Source of the DNA: DATNPX01 sp036702975
GTDB lineage: Bacteria > Cyanobacteriota > Vampirovibrionia > Obscuribacterales > Obscuribacteraceae
DNA length: 64,000 bases
Assembly (NCBI GenBank): GCA_036702975.1
Contig: DATNPX010000054.1
Coordinates: 124,001-188,000 of the forward strand
Reading direction: 5' to 3'
Shown: piece by piece, positions 52,652 through 61,941 of the stretch
Numbering within the stretch: the stretch's first letter is position 1
How the letters are laid out: each line of letters starts with the position of its first letter
Made by a program: the position numbers and the translations under genes
Notes under the pieces: generated by a model
Told to the model about the DNA's origin: nothing
Databases searched by the model: none
The model's input: only the letters and a program-made list of their open reading frames with translations

Positions 52652-53821
52652 TTATGACGGTTGCTTCCAACCAAACCTTTCGGCCACTTGCTGTCTCATC
52701 ATCTTTTCTATTGTGTACGGATCTTCAGTGTTGAGCACCAACCCGTTGTGCAATCCTTTGTATCCATTGGACTCGTTCATCTGTTTTAGTTTAGCCGCTT
52801 CTTTATCGATGGTGGCTTGATCTGCATTTGGTTTCAGTTTGGCTGCGATTGATTCGTAGGTATCACCTTTTTGTACCGTGTACTTAAACTGGTGACAGAG
52901 CTTGTTGAGAATCTCCGATTCGGCCTTTTTGACATTTTCTGGTGTTGGAGCTTCATGAGCAGGCGGAAGCGGCTTGACTTCAATTGGAGAATCGGCTTTC
53001 GGTCTGTATTGTGAAGCGCCTGTAGATTTGTCGGCAGATACAGGAGCGGGCGCGTCTGCCGGCTTTTGTGCCGTGGTCTGCGCGTCTGTGGAGGGATAAA
53101 TCGGAGGATTCAAATCCAGCACCCCGTTTTGTCCATCAGACCAGCCTTTGGCTGCAATGTCCGGTCTTATAGTGGTATCGCCATCGGTGTAGACACCTGC
53201 TGCTGTTTTGAAACCAGTGTCACCCAAGTGGGCGCCGCCACCAACTGCTACTTCCGAATCGTCACCTAGTCCGAAGTGACCACCGGCATGAGCGCCGGCT
53301 AAACGCCCTGCATTGGCTCTGCCTGCCACCGCGGCATCGAGACCGTCCTCGCCTAGACCTGCTCCGACTCCGGCTTTGGCGCGAATGTCGCCGACGTGTG
53401 CACCTGCGGCGACTGAAGCTCCTGTAGCATCGCCGAGCCTGGCGTCTACGGCGCCGCCTGCACCAATTAGTTCGAGAGCTCTTGCTCCAGCTCGGGCGTT
53501 ACCGTGAAATCCATTCTCGTCTACACCGACAAATGCACCTGCCCCGGTTTTCAAAATCGGTCCGAGATTGACGCCAGCATCGGCACCATTGACGGCACCT
53601 ACTTTTGCTTCCGCTTTGACGATACCGAGATTGAAACCTAAATTTAGAGCGCCATCATCGCTGAATCCCAGTTTGATAATGGAGTTGATGCCATGAAACC
53701 TTGGTGGGCGCGGAGGCTCATTTCTAACCTCGTCTTGTATCTTAGTAAGATGTTGCATGCTGTCTGGGCTAGGAACAGAAGGCTGATATCGATCGGTTAA
53801 AGGCTTGGAATCTGAAGTCAT
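52652..53821 (-). CDS. Glycine-rich repeat protein, family A, fused to a LysM domain
   Basis: 389 aa. Residues about 35-225 share the Gly/Ala repeat region of the protein at 37486-38394 (HGINSIIKLGFSDDGALNLG and repeated GAxxGAxxG units). A Pro/Thr/Ala-rich linker follows, then a LysM domain (about 318-375) starting YTVQKGDTYESIAAKLKP. LysM binds peptidoglycan or chitin-like glycans. No Sec signal peptide is seen, yet the domain implies a cell-wall location. ATG 53821 has GGGGAAG upstream; the frame extends to 53875 without a site. Confidence 0.8.
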   Translation of the reverse strand: MTSDSKPLTDRYQPSVPSPDSMQHLTKIQDEVRNEPPRPPRFHGINSIIKLGFSDDGALNLGFNLGIVKAEAKVGAVNGADAGVNLGPILKTGAGAFVGVDENGFHGNARAGARALELIGAGGAVDARLGDATGASVAAGAHVGDIRAKAGVGAGLGEDGLDAAVAGRANAGRLAGAHAGGHFGLGDDSEVAVGGGAHLGDTGFKTAAGVYTDGDTTIRPDIAAKGWSDGQNGVLDLNPPIYPSTDAQTTAQKPADAPAPVSADKSTGASQYRPKADSPIEVKPLPPAHEAPTPENVKKAESEILNKLCHQFKYTVQKGDTYESIAAKLKPNADQATIDKEAAKLKQMNESNGYKGLHNGLVLNTEDPYTIEKMMRQQVAERFGWKQPS

Positions 53822-54029
53822 TATTCTTCCCCTGTGACAGTGCTTGCGAATCTGCTCGCAAATTGCAACTCGCATATAGATTCTCGACTGGAGTCTGTGT
53901 TAGCAGCTGGTCAATGCAGTGTCACCGATGTGTCAAAATCAATTGGCGCTGGTGATAATACGAAAGTAACCGCCAAAACCATTGCTCTGTTTGGGCTTTA
54001 TTGATGAGCGTCAAGGGTAAAAACAGTTC

Positions 54030-56153
54030 ATGACCGACTTCAATGACAGAACTATTGGTTCCGAAGCTGCCAGGGATACGGACGACGGAGAGTTTTTCCC
54101 GCCTGGCCGCATTCTGTCTGGGAAGTTCAAAATCATCTCGGTTATAGGCACTGGCGGCATGGGCACCGTCTACCGAGTGGAGCAGGTTTTCTTAAAACAG
54201 GAACTGGCTCTGAAGGTGCTCGACAAGCGGCTGGTAAAAAGCGAAGTGCAAATGAGGCGATTTCAACTGGAAGCAGTTGCCGCCGCCAGTTTAAATCACC
54301 CGAATCTGGTCAAGGTTCACGATTTCGGATTCCTAGAGAATAAACAGCCGTATCTGTTAATGGACTTTATCTGTGGGGTTACACTTGAAGACCTGCTTGA
54401 TAAAGGACGGCTCAGCTTCGAACGGGCGAAGCCAATCTTTGTGCAAGCCTGTGAAGGTCTGGCATTTGCTCATGGGAAGTCGATAGTTCACCGTGATATC
54501 AAACCAGGCAACATAATGATCGTTCCAGGCTCGCAACCTGATTCGGTGGAAGTGAGGATTGTCGATTTCGGCATCGCTAAGATCGCATCTCATGAAGCGG
54601 GTGAGGTACAGGCTCTGACGCGCACAGGCGAAATATTCGGCAGCCCGCTGTATATGAGCCCAGAACAATGTTCAGGTGCGCCTGTTGATCATCGTGCCGA
54701 TATTTATTCGCTCGGATGTGCATTTTTCGAAGCGCTTACCGGTACGCCACCATTTGTGGGAACAAACGCCCTCAGAACAATGATGCTGCATCAGACAGGA
54801 CCAATCCCGAGTTTGGCAGAGGCATCGATGGGGATGCAATTTCCCAGCGGTGTTGACGAAATTCTGCAATGCATGTTGAGCAAAGAACCGCACGAACGCT
54901 ATCAGAGCATGCTGGAAGTAGCCGATGCTCTTCGGCGAGTCGGCACGCCGCAAACGTCTTTGAGCAAGGGGACAGTCAGTAAGAGCCCAAAGAAGCAGGA
55001 GAAGAAGGGCTCAGTTGATATGTCGATGGCGCTTTTAGCTATTGTCAGCGCAACAGTTTTGCTTACTGCCGTCGTTTCATTCTTTATCTATCAGATGATG
55101 CAGTCCGATCAAGATAAGTCTCAGAAGGCGCAAAATTCAACGCTGTCGCATTTATATAGGCTCGATGAAGATTCGATCGGGCAAGAGATGGACAAGAATT
55201 CGTCGCGAGAAGAAGCGCGCATGCAAAGCCTAAAGTCAAAACTGGAAAATATTGCTCAGGTGAGGACTGAACTGTCAGGCGAAGGGGCTGGACGGACAAA
55301 AGTGCTGAACTTTCCAGCAGTCCCGCTTGGTACGATTCGCGATTTGAGCACTTTTGATGTGGTGGATGGTTTCAAGTCGACTCGTGAAGTTCCAGCAGTG
55401 GGCAAGCAATCGTTCAAAGCAAGCGATATTTTGATTCTCAAGCTTGGAGACAAGAATCCCGGAGGTTTCGACAACCCGCAAGTTTTGAAGAAAATTGACA
55501 GCGATATTTTTAGCGGAATAGATCTTTGCTCTCCTGAACGGAATTTGACAGGTACGGAAAATTCGAAGAAAGAATCGATCTGTACTGCTGCAGTTTTGAA
55601 TATCGCAAAGAATTGGCCCAATTTGAAATACTTGCAGATACGGACCATTTTCATCGACCAGGCCTGTTCGGATGCAATGGATGAATGCAAGGGATTGGAG
55701 TGGGTCATTATTCATGACACGTTAGGTTCTGAACAGGCTTTCGAGCATGCTAATTGGTTGCAACGAGTGAAGACCCTGAGCCTCTCTGATTGCTCAGCGG
55801 TAGACGTTCTTCAAGGTGTGGCCGGATCCACTAAACTCGAGCGGCTCGCGATTGAAAACTCAGCCAGTCCGGACGCCATTGCCTATCTAAAGACCTGTCC
55901 ACATTTGGAATATTTACTGTTGAAATCTCCGGGAGAGCGAGATAACAACTTCTTGAGGATTTCTGACCAGCAGATCGAGCAAATTAAGGCGCTGAAGCAC
56001 CTGAAGACACTTTACTTGAAGCGCATCAGCGTTTCGCAGCGGCAAATAGATGAGCTGATTAAAAGCAATCCACAACTAAAGCTCATCGTCATGGGCCAGG
56101 ACAAACATACTCGCTATTTTGGTGCCGGGACGTCCAACGAGCAAGACCGTTAA
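54030..56153 (+). CDS. Ser/Thr protein kinase with transmembrane helix and LRR-like external region
   Basis: 707 aa. Kinase domain (about 30-305): glycine loop GTGGMGTVY (40-48), ATP lysine K62, HRDIKPGN from 154, DFG at 179-181 and GSPLYMSPEQC in the activation segment. A transmembrane helix at about 333-355 separates it from an external region of 350 residues whose last third has leucine-rich-repeat-like units (LEYLLLKSP, LKHLKTLYLKRIS). The layout is that of a receptor-like kinase. It is followed by a strong terminator. Ligand and targets unknown. Confidence 0.92.
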   Translation: MTDFNDRTIGSEAARDTDDGEFFPPGRILSGKFKIISVIGTGGMGTVYRVEQVFLKQELALKVLDKRLVKSEVQMRRFQLEAVAAASLNHPNLVKVHDFGFLENKQPYLLMDFICGVTLEDLLDKGRLSFERAKPIFVQACEGLAFAHGKSIVHRDIKPGNIMIVPGSQPDSVEVRIVDFGIAKIASHEAGEVQALTRTGEIFGSPLYMSPEQCSGAPVDHRADIYSLGCAFFEALTGTPPFVGTNALRTMMLHQTGPIPSLAEASMGMQFPSGVDEILQCMLSKEPHERYQSMLEVADALRRVGTPQTSLSKGTVSKSPKKQEKKGSVDMSMALLAIVSATVLLTAVVSFFIYQMMQSDQDKSQKAQNSTLSHLYRLDEDSIGQEMDKNSSREEARMQSLKSKLENIAQVRTELSGEGAGRTKVLNFPAVPLGTIRDLSTFDVVDGFKSTREVPAVGKQSFKASDILILKLGDKNPGGFDNPQVLKKIDSDIFSGIDLCSPERNLTGTENSKKESICTAAVLNIAKNWPNLKYLQIRTIFIDQACSDAMDECKGLEWVIIHDTLGSEQAFEHANWLQRVKTLSLSDCSAVDVLQGVAGSTKLERLAIENSASPDAIAYLKTCPHLEYLLLKSPGERDNNFLRISDQQIEQIKALKHLKTLYLKRISVSQRQIDELIKSNPQLKLIVMGQDKHTRYFGAGTSNEQDR

Positions 56154-56480
56154 ACCAGGACCCGAGGCGGAGAGCTACATAATATTTAGTTCGCGCTGAT
56201 AGGCTCAAGTTCAGGCGCATTTTGAGTGGGCTGAACAATGAATGTTCAGCCCACTCTTCGCATAGCCAGACCCTTAGAATACGCAGATGCACGCCGCGCT
56301 TCCTTTAGTTATTGCCTATGTATGCTTGTTTGCTTTGCACTTAATAGCGAATAATCGGTGAGCATGTGCCGGCGACTTACCAAACACCGGAGCGACTCGA
56401 TACCGAATTTCTTTTGCGACTTTATCCTGCGACGCCGCTGCATGCACCACCAATAGTGATGACTAAGCGATGGCTGTCAC
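56154..56480. other. Intergenic region between kinase and RHH genes
   Basis: 327 bases without a supported gene. The first part holds the kinase terminator (56224-56256). The rest, about 220 bases up to the stop of the RHH gene, shows no clear open frame or repeat; no toxin-like gene was found here. Confidence 0.6.
56224..56256 (+). terminator. Hairpin terminator of the kinase gene
   Basis: A perfect 14-bp stem (56224-56237 with 56243-56256) closes a 5-base loop ATGAA. The T-tract is short on the plus strand (TTCG), while the other strand has CAAAATG. It could work in both directions, also for the minus-strand RHH gene. Confidence 0.8.
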
Positions 56481-56687
56481 CTACCTGATATCAGTGTCCA
56501 CTCTCTGGTGAGTTTCATCAAAACTGATCATTGCGATCTGATTTGTTTGATTCCGTTTGAAGTTGTCCAGATAGCGACGAAGTGCCTCTCTTATCATATC
56601 CGAGCGGGTTCTGTGCTCAACGTGAGCGACGAAGTCAACCTGCTCTAACATGGATGGTGGCAATGCAATCAATACTTTCTTTGGCAT
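56481..56687 (-). CDS. Ribbon-helix-helix (CopG/MetJ-like) DNA-binding protein
   Basis: 68 aa. The strand KKVLIALPPSMLEQVD is followed by helices ending RTRSDMIREALRRYL, which is the ribbon-helix-helix fold. AAGGGG lies about 8 bases before the ATG. Such small proteins often serve as antitoxins, but no toxin gene is adjacent on either side, so it is an orphan regulator or a remnant of a toxin-antitoxin pair. Confidence 0.82.
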   Translation of the reverse strand: MPKKVLIALPPSMLEQVDFVAHVEHRTRSDMIREALRRYLDNFKRNQTNQIAMISFDETHQRVDTDIR

Positions 56688-57052
56688 TCATGTACCCCTT
56701 ATCTAACCATAGAGCCAGATGCGCCGATTTCCACCTCTGGCGCACGCGACTGAATTTGTAGCCCTACTATGATATATCAGACACCATACATAGTGCAACT
56801 ATTTTCAGCGGTGATCTTGGCAAAAAAGTGGCACTTGCATCGCGTAGAACTAAATGTGGTGCCGCGATGATATCTATTTGTGCCAGCATTTGGCGTCTTT
56901 TGTATATACCGGTGATCCTCATCAGTGCCGTTTGATCGTGGTGTTCTGGCATTCTTGCTTCGAACGGTGTGTATGTGGTTGCATCGGTGTGGTGTTGTAC
57001 GTGGTGATTTGATGCGTTTTGCTCGGAATTGTTCTTACGTGAGTTGAGCGTC

Positions 57053-57083
57053 GTTTTGATTTTTGATTTTGATTTTGATTTTG
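57053..57083 (+). repeat. GATTTT simple tandem repeat
   Basis: About five consecutive GATTTT-type hexamers, the first slightly altered. It is a simple-sequence repeat in non-coding DNA. Confidence 0.85.
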
Positions 57084-57224
57084 AATGACGAGTGAGAGAT
57101 GTCTCACTTTGAATGTAAGTTATGGTTCGAGCAATATGAGCGCCAACGAGTTGCCTGAATCGAAATGGCAGTCTCGGTTGGTTCGAGTCTGGTGGAATCA
57201 GATTAGGGTGGGTGTCAAAATCGA

Positions 57225-57309
57225 GTCTGAGTACCCTGTCAGATGATGTTTCTCCAAAGCCTAGCTGGGTAACCGTTTCATTTATTAAAATCTGACAGAA
57301 TACTCAGAC
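57225..57309. repeat. 85-bp element bounded by 20-bp inverted repeats
   Basis: The 20 bases at 57225-57244 (GTCTGAGTACC...) are the reverse complement of 57290-57309, with two mismatches. The 45-base centre has no open frame. The size and terminal repeats resemble a very small MITE-like element, or a long-looped hairpin. Confidence 0.7.
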
Positions 57310-57595
57310 CCGTTGCGTAAATTAAATTCGTACTCGTTTCGAAACCATTGCGCCATGTCAGGTCGTACCGATTGGGCGTATTCCTTTGGCTTTGATAGGC
57401 TTCGGTGTTCCGCCGCTCTTAATACTGCGGGGGCTGCACTGAGTTCCGATCGAGTCGAATTTTTCTGCAGGTTCAGGACTTCGTACTCAATCCATATATA
57501 AGGATATAAGGGAATATAACTAAGAAAACGGAGCTAGGATAAGCCGGTTATGTTTTGCATTTGAGGATGGAGAAATCGACACCACTGTGTTCGGT

Positions 57596-57784
57596 ATGAA
57601 TAAAATTGACTCATACGCATGCAAACGGCATTTTGCTGTTGCTATGTTTCTGCTCATGCTTCTGACGGGACCATCACTTCTTGAAGCAACTGCTGACGTG
57701 TACACAAAAATGGGAAAGAAGGACCTTGCGGCGCAAGACTTGCAGCTCGCCAAAAAGAAGGATAGCTTTTCAATGTTTCCCTAG
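57596..57784 (+). pseudogene. Truncated TPR protein remnant
   Basis: 62 codons: an N-terminal signal-like hydrophobic stretch (FLLMLLTGPSLLEATA) joined directly to half a tetratricopeptide repeat (VYTKMGKKDLAAQDLQLAKK) that usually ends longer TPR proteins. This looks like an internal deletion of a secreted TPR gene. It could still be a small expressed protein. No convincing ribosome binding site is seen. Confidence 0.45.
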
Positions 57785-57810
57785 TTTTCCTAGCACCTGG
57801 TATTCGATGC

Positions 57811-60129
57811 ATGGGAGGAATTTTGTCTTCGGCTCCTCTAAATGACACAACGATTCGAGCTTGTCCCTCTTGTGGCAAGCAATATCGCGGCGCCGATGAA
57901 GGCAGCGAGCGTTGTCCGATGGATGGTTCGACCACGATTCTCGTCCAGACCGAACGTTTGCTCAATCAAGTCGTGTGCGAACAGTACAAGCTCGTGTCGC
58001 TTATTGGCGTTGGTGCCTGGAGTGAGGTCTATAAAGCGGTCGATCAGCAATCAGGTTCTTTTTTTGCAGTTAAGGTTCTGCACAATCATCTTTCTGCAGA
58101 TCCGTTGAATGTCGCGCGCTTTAACCGAGAAGCTGACTTACTCCTGCAACTCAAACACCGCTGCTTTGCCACCATTTACGGACGAGGCACCGTAGATGGA
58201 GCAAGACCATGCTTGGTGATGGAATATCTTGTCGGGCTAAGTCTCGACAACTACCTCTCTACTGTCGGGCGTCTGACGTGCAAACAAGCACTGGAGCTTT
58301 TCGAGCCGGTTTGTGACGCGCTTGCCGGCGCTCATACTAAGGGACTACTTCACCGCGATTTAAAGCCGAGCAATATTTTTCTCGTCGAAAAAGACGGTGA
58401 GCTATTGCCTAAAATTCTCGATTTTGGTCTAGCGAAGATGTTTCAGACTGGTGCCGGCGGTGCTCTCGCGTCATTAACGCAGTCTGGCGAGATTCTTGGT
58501 ACGCCTAGCTATATGAGCCCGGAACAGTGTCAAGGCAACATTCTCGATCAACGCTCAGATCTCTACTCGCTCGGCTGCATGATGTATGAGACCCTGACCA
58601 ATCAGAAAGCAATTCCAGGAAAGACTGCATTCGAGGCGATGTCAAATCAGATTGGACGGCTGCCAGATCCAATGCATGTTGCTTGTCCCGATGTGTCGAT
58701 ACCGGAAGAAGTCGAAGCGCTCATTTTCCAACTGTTGTCAAAGGACCCGGCAGACAGATTTGATGACGCGAAGGAGTTCGCGACGGCATTTAGAAGTGCA
58801 GTGGTGGCTGTGCAAGAATCTGCCGGCGCTTCCCCTGCTAAGTCGCCGTTTCAATCCGCCTCGACTTCGACATCTCGCTCAGCCGCGTCCAGCTCTGCTC
58901 GATCTTCATTGCATGGCCCCGGTGCCAATCCGGCATCTTCGACAGTGTCGAATGCCGCTGCCTCCAGCTTGCCGTCTTTGCCTTCGTCTACAGCTTCCGC
59001 ATCTATGTCTGCGTTTGCTTCACAGAAAGCTTCTTCTTCTTCTGTTTCATCTCCTTCCCCTTCTTCTGTTTCATCTTCTTTTGCCAGTCTTTCAGGGCGC
59101 AATTCGAAGTTGACGGTCGCGGCGGCTCAAGCCATGCAACCGGAAAAAGAGTCCATTTGGAAGCAACTTCGAAGTCCATTAATGCTTTCTTTGATCGGTG
59201 TTGGTTTGCTTGCCGCCTGCGGATTGATTTGGCTTCTCTCTGGCATGATCGATTCTGCTTATGCGCCACCACCAGCGGTGAAGGAGTCCGACAATTTAAC
59301 CGATGTGTCGCGCCTTCCATCCAGCAGTACTGGTAGATTGTTAGCATCTGATGACGTCTGGCTCGTAAATCAAATCCGCGCCAGACCAAATCTTACGGAC
59401 CTGAATATTTCCAGAAAGCGCTTTTCCCCTGGCGCTCTGAAGGTTTTAGCCAACGCAAAACAACTGAATACTTTGAGTTTGCGGCAGTGTCCCGATGTGG
59501 ACAATTCGACGCTTGCCGCGATTCAAGGTCTCAATCTTGTTGCATTGGATCTCTCTGGAACCCGCGTAACCGGAGAGGGCTTGCGTTATCTGAAGGGGAT
59601 GAATCGTCTACGCAAAATAGATCTCTCTAGTACGGCGATTACCGACGCTGACTGCAAAGAGATCGCGGCTTTGCCGCTCTATTCCTTGAACATCGGAAGC
59701 ACAAGCATCACAGGCGCCGGATTGAAGGCGCTTAGCAGCTGCACAACTTTGGGTGAGCTATTTTTGGACGACACAAAGTTTGACGATGCAATTGCCTCTT
59801 TAAATCCGCTGCCGCTGACCTGGCTTAGCGTTAAGGACACTGAGTTTGCCGATAAGGATTTACGAGAATTGGTCCTTCCTAAGCTAAATCAGCTAACTCT
59901 TGACGATACCAAGATTACCGATACCGGGCTCATGGCTATTGTCTCTCGCAAGGAGATGAAGACGGTTTGGGTACGGGAATGCCCCAATATCACTATTGAT
60001 GGTGTTCAAAAAGCGCAAGCGGCGGCTGCCGCTCAAGGGCGGGCGCTCCAAATCCTCACTAGTGGTCTGGGGCAAAGTCGAGCGTCCGACAGAGTCAAGC
60101 GGACGCAAGATGTTGTGAATTCGCTCTAG
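57811..60129 (+). CDS. Ser/Thr protein kinase with zinc ribbon, Ser-rich linker, TM helix and LRR region
   Basis: 772 aa. N-terminal cysteines C18-x2-C21 and C35 form a putative short zinc ribbon. Kinase domain about 60-330: GVGAWSEVY, ATP lysine K88, HRDLKPSN from 181, DFG at 204-206, GTPSYMSPEQC. A linker of about 100 residues (340-435) is dominated by Ser/Ala. A transmembrane helix at 457-478 leads to an external region with about eight leucine-rich repeats (LVALDLSGTRVTGEGLRYL is one). A TTG at 57823, nearer to GGAGG, is an alternative start. It is a receptor-like paralogue of the kinase at 54030. Confidence 0.92.
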   Translation: MGGILSSAPLNDTTIRACPSCGKQYRGADEGSERCPMDGSTTILVQTERLLNQVVCEQYKLVSLIGVGAWSEVYKAVDQQSGSFFAVKVLHNHLSADPLNVARFNREADLLLQLKHRCFATIYGRGTVDGARPCLVMEYLVGLSLDNYLSTVGRLTCKQALELFEPVCDALAGAHTKGLLHRDLKPSNIFLVEKDGELLPKILDFGLAKMFQTGAGGALASLTQSGEILGTPSYMSPEQCQGNILDQRSDLYSLGCMMYETLTNQKAIPGKTAFEAMSNQIGRLPDPMHVACPDVSIPEEVEALIFQLLSKDPADRFDDAKEFATAFRSAVVAVQESAGASPAKSPFQSASTSTSRSAASSSARSSLHGPGANPASSTVSNAAASSLPSLPSSTASASMSAFASQKASSSSVSSPSPSSVSSSFASLSGRNSKLTVAAAQAMQPEKESIWKQLRSPLMLSLIGVGLLAACGLIWLLSGMIDSAYAPPPAVKESDNLTDVSRLPSSSTGRLLASDDVWLVNQIRARPNLTDLNISRKRFSPGALKVLANAKQLNTLSLRQCPDVDNSTLAAIQGLNLVALDLSGTRVTGEGLRYLKGMNRLRKIDLSSTAITDADCKEIAALPLYSLNIGSTSITGAGLKALSSCTTLGELFLDDTKFDDAIASLNPLPLTWLSVKDTEFADKDLRELVLPKLNQLTLDDTKITDTGLMAIVSRKEMKTVWVRECPNITIDGVQKAQAAAAAQGRALQILTSGLGQSRASDRVKRTQDVVNSL

Positions 60130-60203
60130 CCAGGCTGGTAAAATCGAGCAGTATTAATCCGGTTGCTAAGTCGCCCTAATAGAATTCGCAGCGTGAGAAA
60201 ACG

Positions 60204-61847
60204 ATGTTCAAAAAAGAAAATCTACCTGTTTCTAGACCACCAGTTAGACTTCCTCAGCCTCCGTCAATCACTGAGATTGGACAAATATTTTCGGAATCGA
60301 TGAGACAGGCCGGAACCCGCTTGTTTCTCAGTTGGCCAAACAGCGATCGCACAAACGAATTTCATTTAGGTGTGTTCTTCCCAGATAGCTCTAACGAAGC
60401 ATATTGGGAGTTTTTCTATGGTGCCGATCGTCAGAAAGATCCGCTGTGGGCGTATATCACGTCCGATGTCTTGCTAATCTACAACTTGATTTCGTCAGCA
60501 ATGACATCGGTTGAGCAAAAGTCGGCGGGGTGGTCGCAAAAGAAGCAAAACGTCGACTATAAAGATCTCTACATGCTTCCTACTGCTTTTTACAGTTCGG
60601 CGCTCGATTTGATGGCAGAGTCTCAAAAAGAACAGACCGGAAAGGCCGCCCCCGTAAGCACATCTTTGGGAGTTGATGGCGCCGTCGCTGGGAGCGTCTT
60701 GACTGGTGATTTGTCTCAGGTTGATTTGGTAAATGTAGTGCAGTCTATAAGCCTCGCGCGCTTAACCGGCAAATTGGATATAACTGTACACAGCGGAACT
60801 GGCGAAATTCATTTCGAACAAGGATTGCCGCAGCAGGCAAAATTAGGAAACACCTTCGGTGATGAAGCGTTTTTGCAGTTTTTCATCCACAAACAAGGTT
60901 CGTTTCATTTCGAGCAAAACGCGCCAACGCAAAAAAGAAACATCAAGCAGAAGTTAGATGAGCTGATGTTGAAGAGCGTGTTATTGCGCGATAAGGCTGA
61001 ATTTTTGTACAACGCAGGTTTGCGCCGCAACACGATATTGATCAGGAAACATCAAAATCTTGCTGAAGCAGAATTCGAAAAACTTTCTGCTCAAGTGGCA
61101 TCAGGCTCTTATCTCACTTTCAGCATGATGGCACAAAAAGAGTTCTATCTGGCTATTGATGATAGAAGCACCATCAGCCAGATCGCCGACAAATTGCGCT
61201 TGACTGACAGTCAATGGATACCTTTGCTTTGCCGCATGTTAAAAGCGGATTTTGTCGGACTCGTAAATCAAGAACAGGAGCAGATGTCGCTGCGTCCGAA
61301 ACCCCTTGATCGAAATGCCATCCACGCAGTCATGTTGAGCCTCCGAAGACCGGAATCAGGACTTTATACATTCCCGGCTTTTGCCTATTTTCTGGAACAA
61401 GAATATTTGAAGGCGAGGCGATCCAATCGTCCTATGTCACTCGTTATTCTGGAAGCCCGCATCAGCGGTGGCAATTTCGAGTACAGATCTCCGCTACCCG
61501 GACCTGTCCTGATCGAACTCGTGCGACGGATTTCGGCATTGAAGCGCGACGTAGATATTGTGGGGCATTACGAGGTGTTTGATATTGGAATTGTTTTGCC
61601 TGATACCAACAGTCAAGGTGCCGTGGTGTTCGCACAGCGTTTGTTGCAGTCGTTGCGTGAACCGCCACTGTCAAATATTCCGGAGACGCAAATCAGCATA
61701 TCGGCAGGCATCGCCACAGCTCCTGAGCACGTTACTGACATTGAGCTTTTAATCGCGGCGGCTGAAGCAGCGAAGAACACTGCTCAGCATACAGCTCATG
61801 GCGTTGCGCTTTACACACCGCCGGGAGCCGTTCAATCAATACGATGA
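60204..61847 (+). CDS. DUF4388 domain protein with degenerate GGDEF domain
   Basis: 547 aa, cytoplasmic. The DUF4388/PatA-N-like domain is at about 165-270, with LTGKLDITVHSGTGEIHFEQ and FGDEAFLQFFIHKQGSFHFE. The last 170 residues follow the GGDEF diguanylate cyclase fold (FAYFLEQEYLKARRSNRPMS, then ISISAGIATAPEH), but the signature GGDEF is replaced by GHYEV, so cyclase activity is unlikely. It could bind c-di-GMP or act as a protein scaffold. It lies between a kinase gene and a two-component operon on the same strand. Confidence 0.85.
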   Translation: MFKKENLPVSRPPVRLPQPPSITEIGQIFSESMRQAGTRLFLSWPNSDRTNEFHLGVFFPDSSNEAYWEFFYGADRQKDPLWAYITSDVLLIYNLISSAMTSVEQKSAGWSQKKQNVDYKDLYMLPTAFYSSALDLMAESQKEQTGKAAPVSTSLGVDGAVAGSVLTGDLSQVDLVNVVQSISLARLTGKLDITVHSGTGEIHFEQGLPQQAKLGNTFGDEAFLQFFIHKQGSFHFEQNAPTQKRNIKQKLDELMLKSVLLRDKAEFLYNAGLRRNTILIRKHQNLAEAEFEKLSAQVASGSYLTFSMMAQKEFYLAIDDRSTISQIADKLRLTDSQWIPLLCRMLKADFVGLVNQEQEQMSLRPKPLDRNAIHAVMLSLRRPESGLYTFPAFAYFLEQEYLKARRSNRPMSLVILEARISGGNFEYRSPLPGPVLIELVRRISALKRDVDIVGHYEVFDIGIVLPDTNSQGAVVFAQRLLQSLREPPLSNIPETQISISAGIATAPEHVTDIELLIAAAEAAKNTAQHTAHGVALYTPPGAVQSIR

Positions 61848-61941
61848 CTTTCGCGTAAGGATCGATATGAAGCATTGCGGGCGATGCTAACTATTGAATT
61901 GAACTCGAATACTGTTTCCAGATGATTTTGGAGTCTGCTGC

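Larger units (their letters stand above)
56688..57595. other. Gene-poor region with simple repeats and an inverted-repeat element
   Basis: About 900 bases without a supported gene, G/T-skewed in part. Contents: a run of GATTTT units (57053-57083), a perfect palindrome AGTGAGA-GATG-TCTCACT (57091-57108), and an 85-base inverted-repeat element (57225-57309). Short open frames here are low-complexity and lack ribosome binding sites. It may be a decayed mobile region. Confidence 0.55.

Noticed and set aside
57053..57083. GATTTT repeats considered as a CRISPR-like array
   Set aside because: The units are six bases with no spacers; it is a simple-sequence repeat.
56922..57107. Minus-strand open frame with Gln/Asn and His/Thr-rich product
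   Set aside because: Its repeats come from the GATTTT simple repeat; low complexity, no start signal.
57170..57210. GGTTCGAGTC resembling a tRNA T-loop
   Set aside because: The flanking bases do not form the 5-bp T-stem, and no acceptor stem, D-arm or anticodon arm can be drawn around it.
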